Shown here in pieces: positions 25,418 to 34,275 of a stretch of 64,000 bases of DNA (its first letter is position 1; each line of letters opens with the position of its first letter). This DNA comes from Streptomyces griseoflavus (GTDB lineage Bacteria > Actinomycetota > Actinomycetes > Streptomycetales > Streptomycetaceae). The translations under genes were made by a program, and so were the position numbers. The stretch is from positions 62,001 through 126,000 of the forward strand of contig NZ_BMUC01000014.1 of NCBI RefSeq assembly GCF_014649995.1. Direction: 5' to 3'. The notes beneath the pieces were generated by a model. The model made no database searches. It was not told the origin of the DNA and was given only the letters and a program-made list of their open reading frames with translations.

Positions 25418-25452
25418 GGGATTTTCCCTGTCTGCAGAAGGGGCGGGGGCGG

Positions 25453-26691
25453 TCACTGGCCGGTGCCGAAGTGGGCGCGGGCCAGCTCCCGGCCGGCGTG
25501 CGAGGCGAGGAAGACGCCGTTGCCGGCGTGGCTGTGCAGCATCGACAGGTCGCGCCAGACCCGTTCGACGCGCTCCCCGGCGCGTACGGAGCTGGAGCCG
25601 GCGGTCGGGAACAGCTGGCCCTCCACGGCCCTCCAGCACAGGCGGACCACCTCACGGCTGATGGTGGCCAGCCGCAGCTCCTCCTCGCGGGTGAAGGCCG
25701 CGGCGTCCTTCAGGCAGAGCTGTTCCCACTGGCGTACGGCCTCGGTCATCGCCGCGTCCGCGGTGGCGATCATGCCGGTGGCCTCGCCGAAGCGGAACTG
25801 GAAGTCCGGGTCCTCGGTGCGCGGGACGATCGGGAAGAACGTGGTGGTGCGGGTGCGCATCAGCTCCTCGTAGGCGTCCAGCGCGCCGCGGGCCATGCCG
25901 ACGGCGAGCGCGCCGAGTTCGAGCAGCATGAAGCTGAGCGGGCCGCCGCCGTACTCGGGGCCGTGCAGCAGGCGTCCCGGCAGGGCGTCGGTGACCGGGA
26001 TCTGGCTGAGGTGCCCGGGCAGGGTGCGGTGGGCGGGGATGCGGGCGCCCGTGATGCGGATGCTGTGCGAGCCGCTGCCCTTGAGGCCGAGCTGGTCGCC
26101 CCAGTCGTCCAGGCGCTCGAACTGCGCCCGTTCGGCGATGAACAGCATCGGCGCGGGCGGCTGGTCCGGGGAGTCGAAGACCAGGGTGTGGCCGATGAAG
26201 TGGGTGGCGTAGGGGGCGCCGGAGCAGTAGTTCCAGACGCCCTCCACCTGCCACGACCCGTCCTCGGCGCGCGTGGCGGTGCCGGCCGGGGCCACCGTGG
26301 CCGGGCAGACGAAGTCGCCGCCGGCGAACAGTTCGGCCTGGGTGCGCTCGTCGAACAGGGTCGCGGCGACCAGGGCGTGGGCCGCGCCGAACAGGTACAT
26401 CCAGCCGGTCGACGGGCAGCCGCGGGCCAGCGTGGTGGCGACCCGCATGAACGTCGACGGGCCGAACTCGTAGCCGCCGTAGCGGCGCGGCACCAGGATG
26501 CGGTAGAAGCCGGCGCGGGTGAACGCCTCGTGGGTGTCCTCGGCGTAGTAGCCGCGCCGCTCCGTCTCGGCCTGGCGGGCGGGCAGGAGCGCCGCCAGTT
26601 CCTCGGCGCGGGCGACGATCTCGTCCGGGGTGAGGTCCGGTTCCGGCACGGCCGCGCGCGGCGGGGACGTCTCGGGCAGGGTGGAAGTCAT
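25453..26691 (-). CDS. Acyl-CoA-dehydrogenase-fold flavin oxygenase (copy 2)
   Basis: A 412-aa protein with the same plan as the copy at 12.1 kb: LVPRRYGGYEFGPSTFMRVATTLARGCPSTGWMY, VWNYCSGAPYATHFIGHTLVF, then C-terminal helices with RAVEGQLFPTAGSSSVRAGERVERVWRDLSMLHSHAG. The Ser/Asp and His pattern near the C terminus suits group D flavin monooxygenases. It needs reduced flavin from a partner. It lies between the P450 and the NRPS condensation gene in one leftward series, so it probably oxidises the amino-acid or aryl unit. C- or N-hydroxylation cannot be distinguished. Confidence 0.84.
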   Translation of the reverse strand: MTSTLPETSPPRAAVPEPDLTPDEIVARAEELAALLPARQAETERRGYYAEDTHEAFTRAGFYRILVPRRYGGYEFGPSTFMRVATTLARGCPSTGWMYLFGAAHALVAATLFDERTQAELFAGGDFVCPATVAPAGTATRAEDGSWQVEGVWNYCSGAPYATHFIGHTLVFDSPDQPPAPMLFIAERAQFERLDDWGDQLGLKGSGSHSIRITGARIPAHRTLPGHLSQIPVTDALPGRLLHGPEYGGGPLSFMLLELGALAVGMARGALDAYEELMRTRTTTFFPIVPRTEDPDFQFRFGEATGMIATADAAMTEAVRQWEQLCLKDAAAFTREEELRLATISREVVRLCWRAVEGQLFPTAGSSSVRAGERVERVWRDLSMLHSHAGNGVFLASHAGRELARAHFGTGQ

Positions 26692-26740
26692 CGTGGATCG
26701 GTCCTCTTGCGTCGAAGGGGCGGCCTGCGGCGTGTGCCGG

Positions 26741-28123
26741 TCACAGGTGGGACAGCGGCGTGTGCGGGGCGCTGCTCAGCACCGCGAGCAGGTGGCGGAA
26801 CTGCTCCACCAGGTCGCGGGCCGTGCTCTCGTCGAAGCGGTTGTGGTCGAACTTCAGGCTGCCCGCGAGCTCCCCGCCGGGCAGGACGTCCATCGCCCAC
26901 AGGCCGCCGTTCGGGATGGCGGAGCTGACCCGCTGGGACAGGGTGCGGCGCCGGATCTCCGTGAAGCGGGGCCCGTCGGTCTCCTCCTCACCGTCGAGCG
27001 GGAACGCCGACTGGAGCACCTCGAAGGCGACGACGGCCAGGTCGCCGTCGGCGAACGGCGCGAGCAGGGCCGGGTTGTCCTCCGCGATGCGGGCGAAGGG
27101 GATCTCGTGGCGGTAGGCGTTCACGCAGGCCGCGCGGGAGCGGTCCAGCACGTCGGCGAGGGTGGTGCAGTCGCCGGTGTCGACGCGGATGGGGACGAAG
27201 TTGAAGAACGGGCCGACGGTGTCCGCGAACCGCTCCTCGTAACGGCCCGAGGAGAAGGTCGGGAAGACGACGTCGGTGCTGCCGGTGCGCCGGCGCAGCA
27301 GCACGCTGTAGGCGGCGGCCAGCACCATGAAGGGGGTGCAGCGTTCGGCCCTGGCGAACTCCACGACCTGCTTCGACAGTTCGGCGTCGAAGACGAAGCG
27401 GTGCACGCCGTAGTCGCTCGGCAGGTCCGGCCGGTCCGGCCGGTCGGAGGCGATGCCGGTGATCTGCGCCCCGTCGAGGCGCTCGCGCCAGTGGGCGCGG
27501 GCCCGGTCGATGCGCTCGTTGCCGGCGTTCTCCTGCTGGTAGCGGGCGAACTCCCGGTACTGGACCACCTCGCCCGGGCCGCCCGTGCCGCCGGCCGCGC
27601 GGGCACGGTAGGCGGCCACCAGGTCGCGCATCAGGATCTGCAGGGACCAGGCGTCGGTGGACGTGTGGTGGGTGGCGAGGACGAGGACGGCGTCGGTGGC
27701 GTCGAAGCGGCCCAGGAAGGCCCGCAGGTGGGGCAGTTCCCGCACCGGGAACGGGGCGGCGTCGAGGTCGCCCAGGAACTCCTCGGCGCGCAGGTCGCGG
27801 GAGGCGGCGTCGGTGGCCGGCAGGTCGGTGACCTCCAGGACGGCCGGGGCGGGCGGGTGGACGGTCTGGTGGCCGCCCTCGTCGTCGCCGGTCACGGCGG
27901 TGCGCAGCACTTCGTGCCGCTCGACCACGTCGTCGAGGGCGTGCCGCAGGGCGTCGGTGTCGACGGCGCCGGTGACGCGCCAGCCGCACACCAGGGTGTG
28001 CCGGTGGCCGAACGCGCCGTCCGTCTCGCCCTTGTCGAAGGCGAGCAGGAACTGCTGGTTGTACGACAGCGGAATCCGCTGGGCGCGGGCGTCCGGCTGC
28101 GGCGCTGCGGCGGTGATGCTCAA
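26741..28123 (-). CDS. Free-standing NRPS condensation domain
   Basis: A 460-aa single condensation domain. The catalytic motif is HHTSTDAWS (about His152, His153, Asp157), with C1-like IPLSYNQQFLL at the N terminus and the C5-like GPFFNFVPIRVD downstream. Free-standing C enzymes of this kind (SgcC5 in C-1027) join a PCP-bound acyl group to a hydroxyl or amine of an enediyne core. The start is TTG 28123, eight nt after AAAAGGAT; no ATG/GTG candidate has a better site. It follows the A-PCP gene by 53 nt. The expected job is ester or amide attachment of the acyl group activated by the neighbouring A-PCP protein. Confidence 0.88.
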   Translation of the reverse strand: MSITAAAPQPDARAQRIPLSYNQQFLLAFDKGETDGAFGHRHTLVCGWRVTGAVDTDALRHALDDVVERHEVLRTAVTGDDEGGHQTVHPPAPAVLEVTDLPATDAASRDLRAEEFLGDLDAAPFPVRELPHLRAFLGRFDATDAVLVLATHHTSTDAWSLQILMRDLVAAYRARAAGGTGGPGEVVQYREFARYQQENAGNERIDRARAHWRERLDGAQITGIASDRPDRPDLPSDYGVHRFVFDAELSKQVVEFARAERCTPFMVLAAAYSVLLRRRTGSTDVVFPTFSSGRYEERFADTVGPFFNFVPIRVDTGDCTTLADVLDRSRAACVNAYRHEIPFARIAEDNPALLAPFADGDLAVVAFEVLQSAFPLDGEEETDGPRFTEIRRRTLSQRVSSAIPNGGLWAMDVLPGGELAGSLKFDHNRFDESTARDLVEQFRHLLAVLSSAPHTPLSHL

Positions 28124-28176
28124 GGTGACCAATCCTTTTCCCGGTCGTGGGCGACCGCGTCGTGACCTGGGTGGGC

Positions 28177-29931
28177 CTAGAGGGGGGCGGGGCTCGTCTC
28201 GCGCAGCAGGGCTTCGAGTTCGGCGACGGTCGGGTGGCTGAGGATGTCCGCGGCGGACACCTCCACGCCCAGTTCGGCGCCGATGCGGCCGGCGAGCCGG
28301 ATCGCCTGAAGGGATTCGCCGCCCAGCTCGAAGAAGCTGTCGTGGGGGCCGACCGCGTCGAGGCCGAGCGCGCGGGCGAACAGGTCGCACAGCAGTCGCC
28401 GGCCCGGCGTGAGGTCGTCGGGGGCGGGCGCCGGGGCGGGCCGCGCGGGGGCGGGCAGCGCGGCACGGTCCAGCTTGCCGTTGGGGGTCAGGGGCAGGGC
28501 GGCGAGCTCGACGAAGGCGGCGGGCACCATGTAGTCGGGCAGCAGCGCGGCGACCGCGGCGCGCAGGCCGTCGGCAGAGACACCGGCGGGCCCGGGCACC
28601 ACGTAGGCGACGAGCAGCTTGCCCTCGCCGAGGGCGTCGTCCCGGGCGACGACGGCGGCGTCCGCCACCCCGTCCAGGCGGCCCAGCACGTGCTCCACCT
28701 CGCCCGGTTCGACCAGGTGGCCGCGGATCTTGACCTGGTCGCCGAGGCGTCCGGCGAACTCCAGCTGCCCGTCGGCGGTGCGCCGCATGAGGTCGCCGGT
28801 GCGGTACATGCGGGTGCCGTCGGGGCCGGTGACGAAGCGGTCCGCGGTCAGGGCGGCGTCGCGGTGGTAGCCGCGGGCCAGCCGGTCCCCGGTGACGTAC
28901 AGCTCGCCGGCCTCCCCGTCGGGCACGGGGGCGAGGCCGGGCCCGAGCAGCCGGAACCCGACGCCGTCCATCGGCCGGCCCACGGGGACCGGGCCGTCCG
29001 GCGGGCCGGAGGCGGTCATCGTGGTGTGCGCGGCGAAGGCGGTGAGTTCGGTGGCGCCGTACATGGCCCGTACGACGGTGTCGGGGCAGGCGTCCAGCAC
29101 GCGCCGTACGGCCGCCGGGGCGACGACGTCGCCGCCGGTGAGCACCTCGCGGACCGGGGCGAAGATCCCGGGCGCCTCCTGGGCGAAGACGCGGAAGAGG
29201 CCGGCCGTCACGTGCAGGGCGGTGACGCCCTCGTCCGCGAGGAGCCGCCGGACGGTGGCCACGTCGGGTTCGCCCGGCGGGGCCAGCACGATGCGGCCGC
29301 CGTTCAGCAGCGGCACCCAGATCTCGTACGCGGAGACACCGAAGGCGTAGGGGGCCAGGGACAGGATCCGGCGGTGCGCCGGGCCCCAGGAGCTGTCGGC
29401 GGCGAACGCGAGGACGCCGCGGTGGGTGACCTCCACGCCCTTGGGTTCGCCGGTGGATCCGGAGGTGTGGATGACGCAGGCCACGGCGTCGGGTCCGGAC
29501 GCGACGCCCGGGTCGGTGGCCGGGGAGGCGGCGACCGCCGGGTCGGTGGCGGGTTCGACGACCGCGCCGGCCTTCGGCAGTCCGCGCTCGCGCATGACGG
29601 CGTCGGTCAGCAGGACGGGCGCGCCGGCCCGGTCGGTGATGTGCTGCAGCCGTGCGAGCGGCTGGGAGCTGTGCAGGGGCAGACAGGTGCCGCCGGCCTT
29701 CAGCACCGCGAGCAGGGCGGTCACGACGTCCGGCGAGCGCTGCATCAGCACGGCGACCGGGTCGCCCGGGCGCACGCCGAGGGCGATCAGCCGGTGCGCG
29801 AGCCGGTTGGCGCGCTCGTCGAGCCGGCGGTACGTCAGGGCGGTGCCGTCCAGGGGCGCCGAGACGGCCACCGCGTCCGGCGTGGAGTTCACCCGCTCGG
29901 CGAACTGCTGCTGAATCGATGTGCTGACCAA
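28177..29931 (-). CDS. NRPS adenylation-PCP didomain without Asp235
   Basis: A 584-aa A-PCP protein. Core motifs are [13 protein letters not shown] (A3), MYGATE (A5), YRTGD (A7) and TPNGKLDR (A10), followed by the PCP with [10 protein letters not shown] (Ser about 540). In A4 the usual FDxS is [10 protein letters not shown]: the Asp that binds the alpha-amino group of amino acids (Asp235 in GrsA) is Gly, about residue 198. This points to a keto, hydroxy, aryl or beta-amino acid rather than an ordinary alpha-amino acid. The start codon appears to be TTG 29931, behind GGATGGGA. It is paired with the free condensation gene just downstream. The substrate needs assay. Confidence 0.9.
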   Translation of the reverse strand: MVSTSIQQQFAERVNSTPDAVAVSAPLDGTALTYRRLDERANRLAHRLIALGVRPGDPVAVLMQRSPDVVTALLAVLKAGGTCLPLHSSQPLARLQHITDRAGAPVLLTDAVMRERGLPKAGAVVEPATDPAVAASPATDPGVASGPDAVACVIHTSGSTGEPKGVEVTHRGVLAFAADSSWGPAHRRILSLAPYAFGVSAYEIWVPLLNGGRIVLAPPGEPDVATVRRLLADEGVTALHVTAGLFRVFAQEAPGIFAPVREVLTGGDVVAPAAVRRVLDACPDTVVRAMYGATELTAFAAHTTMTASGPPDGPVPVGRPMDGVGFRLLGPGLAPVPDGEAGELYVTGDRLARGYHRDAALTADRFVTGPDGTRMYRTGDLMRRTADGQLEFAGRLGDQVKIRGHLVEPGEVEHVLGRLDGVADAAVVARDDALGEGKLLVAYVVPGPAGVSADGLRAAVAALLPDYMVPAAFVELAALPLTPNGKLDRAALPAPARPAPAPAPDDLTPGRRLLCDLFARALGLDAVGPHDSFFELGGESLQAIRLAGRIGAELGVEVSAADILSHPTVAELEALLRETSPAPL

Positions 29932-30090
29932 GGCGTTGTCCCATCCGATCGGCCCCTACGGCGGACGGCGGACCCGCCGTGCCCCCGGCTCTGCCGGAAC
30001 GGTCACACAGCGGCGCGGGACGCGGCATCTCCTGGATTGCCGCGCCCCGCGCCGCCGCGCACGACGCGCGTACTTGGTCAGGTCGGCGGC

Positions 30091-31323
30091 TCAGCCGATG
30101 TCGAGTCCGGCGGTGAACCAGGCCTCGGCGGCCCGGATGCGGGCCTCGCACTCGGCCCGGTCCCGGCCCGCGATCACGAAGGCGGCGAGGAAGTCCCCCG
30201 AGTGGGAGGCCTCCGCCACCTCCTCCCCCGGCCGGGCGTACGTCGTGTACTTGAGGACGCCCGGCGGCAGGGTCGCCGGGTCGGGCAGGGCGCGCAGCAC
30301 GCCCGGCCGCTTGGTGAACAGCAGCTGCCCGGCGATCCGCCCGGGGTCCGCCCGGCCCTCGTGGTCCACGGGCAGGCCCAGCTGGCGGCGCACCGGGTAC
30401 TCCATGGGGTCGAAGCCGAACAGGGCCCGCTGGACGTCGCGGACGCCGGCCCCGCCCGCCCGTGAGGCGGCCTCGCACAGGACGAGTTCGTCGTCGTCCG
30501 TGTGGAACACCTCGATGTGGAAGGCGAAGTGGTCGGGTCCGCCGAAGGCGTCCAGGACGGCCTCGCCGAACGCGGTGAGCCTGCGGGCGAGCGGGTCGGT
30601 GGTGTCCAGGGCGATGTCGACCCGGCCCGCGCGGTCGCGGAAGTTCGCCAGCGCGTACAGGTAGCGGGAGGGCCACAGGGTGGCGATCCGCCCGTCCAGG
30701 ACGGTGCCGTCGACGTGGCACATGGAGCCCTCGACGAACGTCTCGGCCAGCCACTGCGGCTCACCGTCCGGGCCGGTCAGCCCGGCGGTGGCGGGCCACG
30801 CGGTCAGTTCCTCCTCGGTGCGCAGGATCGCCACGCCGACGGACAGGGCGCCGCGGCGCGGCTTGACCACCACGGGCAGCCCGTGGCGGCCCGCGAAGGC
30901 GGTGAGGTCGCCGGGCGTGCGCAGCAGGGTGTGGTCGGCGACCTTGATGCCGGCCCGTACGGCGGCCTGCTTCATCTCCCACTTGTCGCGGTATACCAGC
31001 GCGGTGTCCGGCCGCTGGCCCGGCAGGCCGTGGCGTTCGCGCAGCTCGGCGGCGCGCTCGATGTCGAACTCCTGGCAGGCCACCACGTCCGTGACGCCGA
31101 ACTCCTCGATGAGTTCGGCGGCCCGTTCGACGACGCGGGGGCTGGTGTCGTAGTCGGGCAGCACCTCGGCGTGCAGGTAGGGCGCGGTGGTGGGCAGGTC
31201 CTCGCCGAACAGGGCGAGCTGCTCGGCCGAACCGAGCAGGACGATCTTCTCCTCCCCGTCGGCGAGCCACCGCTCGTAGGGGTTGGCCCGCAGGGAGCCT
31301 CGGTGCAGGACCAGGACGGTCAT
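30091..31323 (-). CDS. ATP-grasp ligase (copy 1)
   Basis: A 410-aa ATP-grasp carboxylate-amine ligase. The ATP-binding Lys strands are in DKWEMKQAAVRAG and GLPVVVKPRRGALSVGV. The third-domain acidic metal ligands lie around FHIEVFHTDDDELVLCEAASRAGG. These enzymes form acyl phosphates and couple them to amines, making amide or peptide bonds. ATG 31323 overlaps the stop of the cysteine-synthase-like gene (ATGA), so both are co-translated. It differs from the tandem ATP-grasp pair at 33-35.5 kb and belongs to a separate subgroup. Likely job: amide bond formation with the beta-substituted alanine made by its partner. Confidence 0.87.
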   Translation of the reverse strand: MTVLVLHRGSLRANPYERWLADGEEKIVLLGSAEQLALFGEDLPTTAPYLHAEVLPDYDTSPRVVERAAELIEEFGVTDVVACQEFDIERAAELRERHGLPGQRPDTALVYRDKWEMKQAAVRAGIKVADHTLLRTPGDLTAFAGRHGLPVVVKPRRGALSVGVAILRTEEELTAWPATAGLTGPDGEPQWLAETFVEGSMCHVDGTVLDGRIATLWPSRYLYALANFRDRAGRVDIALDTTDPLARRLTAFGEAVLDAFGGPDHFAFHIEVFHTDDDELVLCEAASRAGGAGVRDVQRALFGFDPMEYPVRRQLGLPVDHEGRADPGRIAGQLLFTKRPGVLRALPDPATLPPGVLKYTTYARPGEEVAEASHSGDFLAAFVIAGRDRAECEARIRAAEAWFTAGLDIG

Positions 31324-32273
31324 GAGGGGGTCCCTTCGTTGAAGACGCTGACGTAGCGCTCACCGGTGTCGGGCAGGATCGTGACGACGGACTTGCCGGT
31401 GGTCTCCGCCCGCCGGGCCAGGAGGGTCGCCGCGTACACGGCGGCTCCGGAGGAGACCCCCGCGAACAGGCCCTGTTCGCGCACCAGGGCGAGGGCGGTC
31501 TCCAGGGCGGCCTCGTCCGGGCAGGTGATCACCTCGTCGATGAGGTCCACGTCGGTGGTGGGCGACACGAAACCCCCGTTGAGGCCGGGGATGCGGTGGC
31601 TGCCCGCGTACCCCCGGGACAGCACCGGGGAGTTCTCGGGTTCCACGGCGACGATGCGCAGGCCGGGGTTGCGCTCCCGCAGGTAGCGTCCGGCGCCGGT
31701 GAGGGTGCCGCCGGTGCCGACGCCCACGACGAGCACGTCGACGCGGCCGCCGGTGTCGGCCCAGATCTCCGGTCCGGTGCTCTCGTAGTGGGCGCGGACG
31801 TTGTCGGGGTTCTCGTGCTGGCGCACGTACCAGGACCGGGGGGTCGCGGCCTGGATCTCCTCGGCCTTGGCGATGGCGCCCGCGAACCGTTCGGCGCTGG
31901 GCGTCTGCACGACCTCGGCGCCCAGCGCGTGCAGCAGGCCGATCCTTTCGGGGGTGGCGCTGTCGGGCAGGACGACGACGCAGCGGTAGCCGCGCCGGGC
32001 GGCCATGGCCGCCAGCGCGATGCCGGTGTTGCCCGAGGTGGACTCCACCACGGTGCTGCCGGGGGCGAGGTCGCCGCGTTCCTCGGCGCCGCGCAGCATC
32101 GCCAGGGCGGCGCGGTCCTTGCTGCTGGCGAAGGGGTTGGCGGACTCCAGTTTGGCGAGCACCTCGGCGCCGGGCGCGGCCCCGGCGACGGCGAGGCGGA
32201 CCAGTGGGGTGCCGCCGATGAGCTCTTCGAGCCCGTCGGCGACCCTGCGTTCGGTGCGGACGGCGGTGGTCAC
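31320..32273 (-). CDS. Cysteine-synthase-family PLP enzyme (copy 2)
   Basis: A 317-aa O-acetylserine sulfhydrylase-like enzyme. The PLP Lys is in SSKDRAAL (about Lys52), the substrate loop is STSGNTGIA and the phosphate loop is GVGTGGTLTG. Conserved RIPGLNGGFVSPTTDVDLID and VSSGAAVYAA complete the family pattern. GTG 32273 follows GGAG by six nt. The serine O-acetyltransferase gene lies immediately upstream, so the substrate is probably O-acetyl-L-serine. The two ATP-grasp genes and the amidotransferase suggest that the nucleophile is nitrogen- or oxygen-based, giving diaminopropionate- or aminooxy-type residues, but plain cysteine synthesis is not excluded. Confidence 0.88.
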   Translation of the reverse strand: MTTAVRTERRVADGLEELIGGTPLVRLAVAGAAPGAEVLAKLESANPFASSKDRAALAMLRGAEERGDLAPGSTVVESTSGNTGIALAAMAARRGYRCVVVLPDSATPERIGLLHALGAEVVQTPSAERFAGAIAKAEEIQAATPRSWYVRQHENPDNVRAHYESTGPEIWADTGGRVDVLVVGVGTGGTLTGAGRYLRERNPGLRIVAVEPENSPVLSRGYAGSHRIPGLNGGFVSPTTDVDLIDEVITCPDEAALETALALVREQGLFAGVSSGAAVYAATLLARRAETTGKSVVTILPDTGERYVSVFNEGTPS

Positions 32274-32331
32274 GGCAGTCTCCAGGAGGGCGTGGGGCGG
32301 GCGGGAAGGGGGCGGTGCGCCCCGCGGCCGC

Positions 32332-32970
32332 TCACCAGGAGCCGGCCGAGGCGAGCAGGCGGACGGCGTCGAGGGCCGGCGGCGCGGACCGCGCCGGGTG
32401 CGTGCCCTCGGGGGCCGGGTCGGGCGCGGGGCGGACGACCGAGCGGGCCGCGTAGACGCGGGCGCCGGCCGGGACGTCGTCCATGACGGTGGCCATGGCC
32501 CCGATCAGGCAGTCGTCGCCGACCGTGACGGGGCCGAGCACGGTGGCGTTGGCGCCGAGGACGACCCGGTCGCCGACCACCGGGTGCCGCCGGGCGCCGG
32601 GCGGCCGCGCGTTGTCGGCCCACCAGCCGACGGCCCCCAGCGTGACCTGCTGGTAGATCGTCACGTCGTCGCCTACGACGGCCGTCTGCCCGATCACGAC
32701 GGACGCGCCGTGGTCGATGAAGACCCGCCGGCCCAGCCGCGCGCCGGGGTGGATCTCGACCCCGGTGCGGCGGCGCGCGATCCGGGCGACGGCGCGCGCG
32801 GCCCAGCGGGTCCGGCCGCGGTGCAGCCGGTGCGCGACGCGGTGCGCCCACAGGGCCGACAGGCCCGTGTGCCCGAGCGCCTCCCAGCGGCCGCCGAGGG
32901 ACGGGTCCCGTTCGACGACGACGCCGAGGTCCTCGCGCAGGGTGGGCAGCAGTCCTCGTCGTTCGGACAT
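32332..32970 (-). CDS. Serine O-acetyltransferase (CysE-like)
   Basis: A 212-aa left-handed beta-helix acetyltransferase. Hexapeptide repeats run from GVEIHPGARLGRRVFIDHGASVVIG through TIYQQVTLGAV to VLGANATVLGPVTVGDDCLIGAM. The catalytic His is in FIDHGASV. It makes O-acetyl-L-serine from serine and acetyl-CoA. The start is ATG 32970 behind AGGAGGAG. A short, Pro/Ala-rich C-terminal tail replaces the usual SAT end that binds cysteine synthase and gives cysteine feedback control. It is coupled to the cysteine-synthase-like gene 58 nt downstream and dedicates an O-acetylserine supply to the cluster. Confidence 0.88.
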   Translation of the reverse strand: MSERRGLLPTLREDLGVVVERDPSLGGRWEALGHTGLSALWAHRVAHRLHRGRTRWAARAVARIARRRTGVEIHPGARLGRRVFIDHGASVVIGQTAVVGDDVTIYQQVTLGAVGWWADNARPPGARRHPVVGDRVVLGANATVLGPVTVGDDCLIGAMATVMDDVPAGARVYAARSVVRPAPDPAPEGTHPARSAPPALDAVRLLASAGSW

Positions 32971-33009
32971 GGTGGTCAACTCCTCCTGGTCGTGCGGGGG
33001 CGGGCCCGC

Positions 33010-34275
33010 TCAGGCCGCGCGCAGCCCTTCGGGGGCGGCCGGGGCGACGTCGACGCGGATCTCCTCGCGGACCAGGTGCTCGCACAGCCGGACCGCGCTG
33101 TCGGGGTCGGCGGCCGTGACCGCGACGCTGCCGAGCCGGTCCCAGTTGTCGCGCAGCTCGCGGACGGTGTCGCCGGGCTTGACGGACACCTGGGCGAGCA
33201 GCACGTCGGGCCGGGCGGCGACGTCCTCGACGCCGTGCACGGCGGTGACGGTGCCGGGGTCGCGCAGCACGAAACGGGTGACGGCCGCGGCAGTGGGCTC
33301 GGGCGGTGCGGACAGCGGCTCGGTCAGGCCGAGCGGCCAGGCGGCCCCGTAGGCGATCAGGTCGATGCCGTAGGCGGCGCGGACCAGGTCGGGGATGTGC
33401 CCGCCGCCGAGCCGGTTGTGGGACTCGATGACCACGGGGCCGCGGGCGGAGAGCCGGATCTCGGTGTGGGCGGGGCCGTCCGTGACGTCCATGGCGGTCA
33501 GGAAGTCCTCGACCGCGGTGACGAGCCGGGCCCGGTCCGTCGCGGGGAGCCGGGCGGGCACCACGTGGCCGAGTTCCGCGAAGTGGGCGTCGTCGGTGAG
33601 CTTCTCGGTGACGGCGACGACGACGTGCCGGCCGGCGAAGCTGAGCGACTCGACGCTGAACTCGGGGCCGTCGATGTAGGACTCCATGAGGAAGCCGTCG
33701 ACGGTGAACATGGTGGAGCCGCGGTCGGTGCGTCCGCCGTCGAGCGTGCGGATCCGCGCCCAGGCGGCGTCGAGGTCCTGCGGGCCCTCCACCCGCAGCA
33801 GGCCGAATCCGGCGGTGGTGGAGACGGGTTTGACGATGAAGGGGTAGCCGGCCCGCTCGCCGAAGTCCGCCAGGGAGCCGGGGCCGTCGACGAGGCCGTG
33901 CTCGGGGACGGGCAGCCCGCGCTCGGCGAGGTGCCGGCGCATCAGGTACTTGTCGCGCATCCGGCGGCTCACCTCGTACCGCCGGCCGTCGCTCAGCCCG
34001 AACCGGTCGGACAGCCGGGCGGCGGGGTCGAGACCGGGTTCGGTGAGGGAGACCACCGCGTCGGCGCCGTAGACGGCGCGGGCGGCCTCGGCGAACGGCC
34101 GTACGGTCTCCCAGTCGGTGTAGTCCAGCATCAGCAGGGCGTGGGCGGTGCGGGTCTGGTACGGCGTGATCTTGTCGGGGTGCTGGATCAGGACGATCCG
34201 TGCCCCGAGCGCGTCGAAGCGCTCCAGGTGGGCGTCGACGCCGCCGATCAGCAGCACGGTCGGGGCAGGGCTCAA
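33010..34275 (-). CDS. ATP-grasp ligase (copy 2)
   Basis: A 421-aa ATP-grasp enzyme. Signature stretches are RDKYLMRRHLAERGLPVPEHG and YPFIVKPVSTTAGFGLLRV for ATP, then GPEFSVESLSFAG, and AHTEIRLSARGPVVIESHNRLGGGHIP with metal-binding Glu/Asn and Arg. The start is TTG 34275, overlapping the stop of the next ATP-grasp gene as TTGA (34272-34275), so translation is coupled. It is a clear paralogue of the copy at 34.3-35.5 kb (same EFSVE..LS and LGGG/D..IP blocks). Two tandem ligases suggest two successive amide bonds, or one active and one substrate-specific version. Confidence 0.86.
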   Translation of the reverse strand: MSPAPTVLLIGGVDAHLERFDALGARIVLIQHPDKITPYQTRTAHALLMLDYTDWETVRPFAEAARAVYGADAVVSLTEPGLDPAARLSDRFGLSDGRRYEVSRRMRDKYLMRRHLAERGLPVPEHGLVDGPGSLADFGERAGYPFIVKPVSTTAGFGLLRVEGPQDLDAAWARIRTLDGGRTDRGSTMFTVDGFLMESYIDGPEFSVESLSFAGRHVVVAVTEKLTDDAHFAELGHVVPARLPATDRARLVTAVEDFLTAMDVTDGPAHTEIRLSARGPVVIESHNRLGGGHIPDLVRAAYGIDLIAYGAAWPLGLTEPLSAPPEPTAAAVTRFVLRDPGTVTAVHGVEDVAARPDVLLAQVSVKPGDTVRELRDNWDRLGSVAVTAADPDSAVRLCEHLVREEIRVDVAPAAPEGLRAA

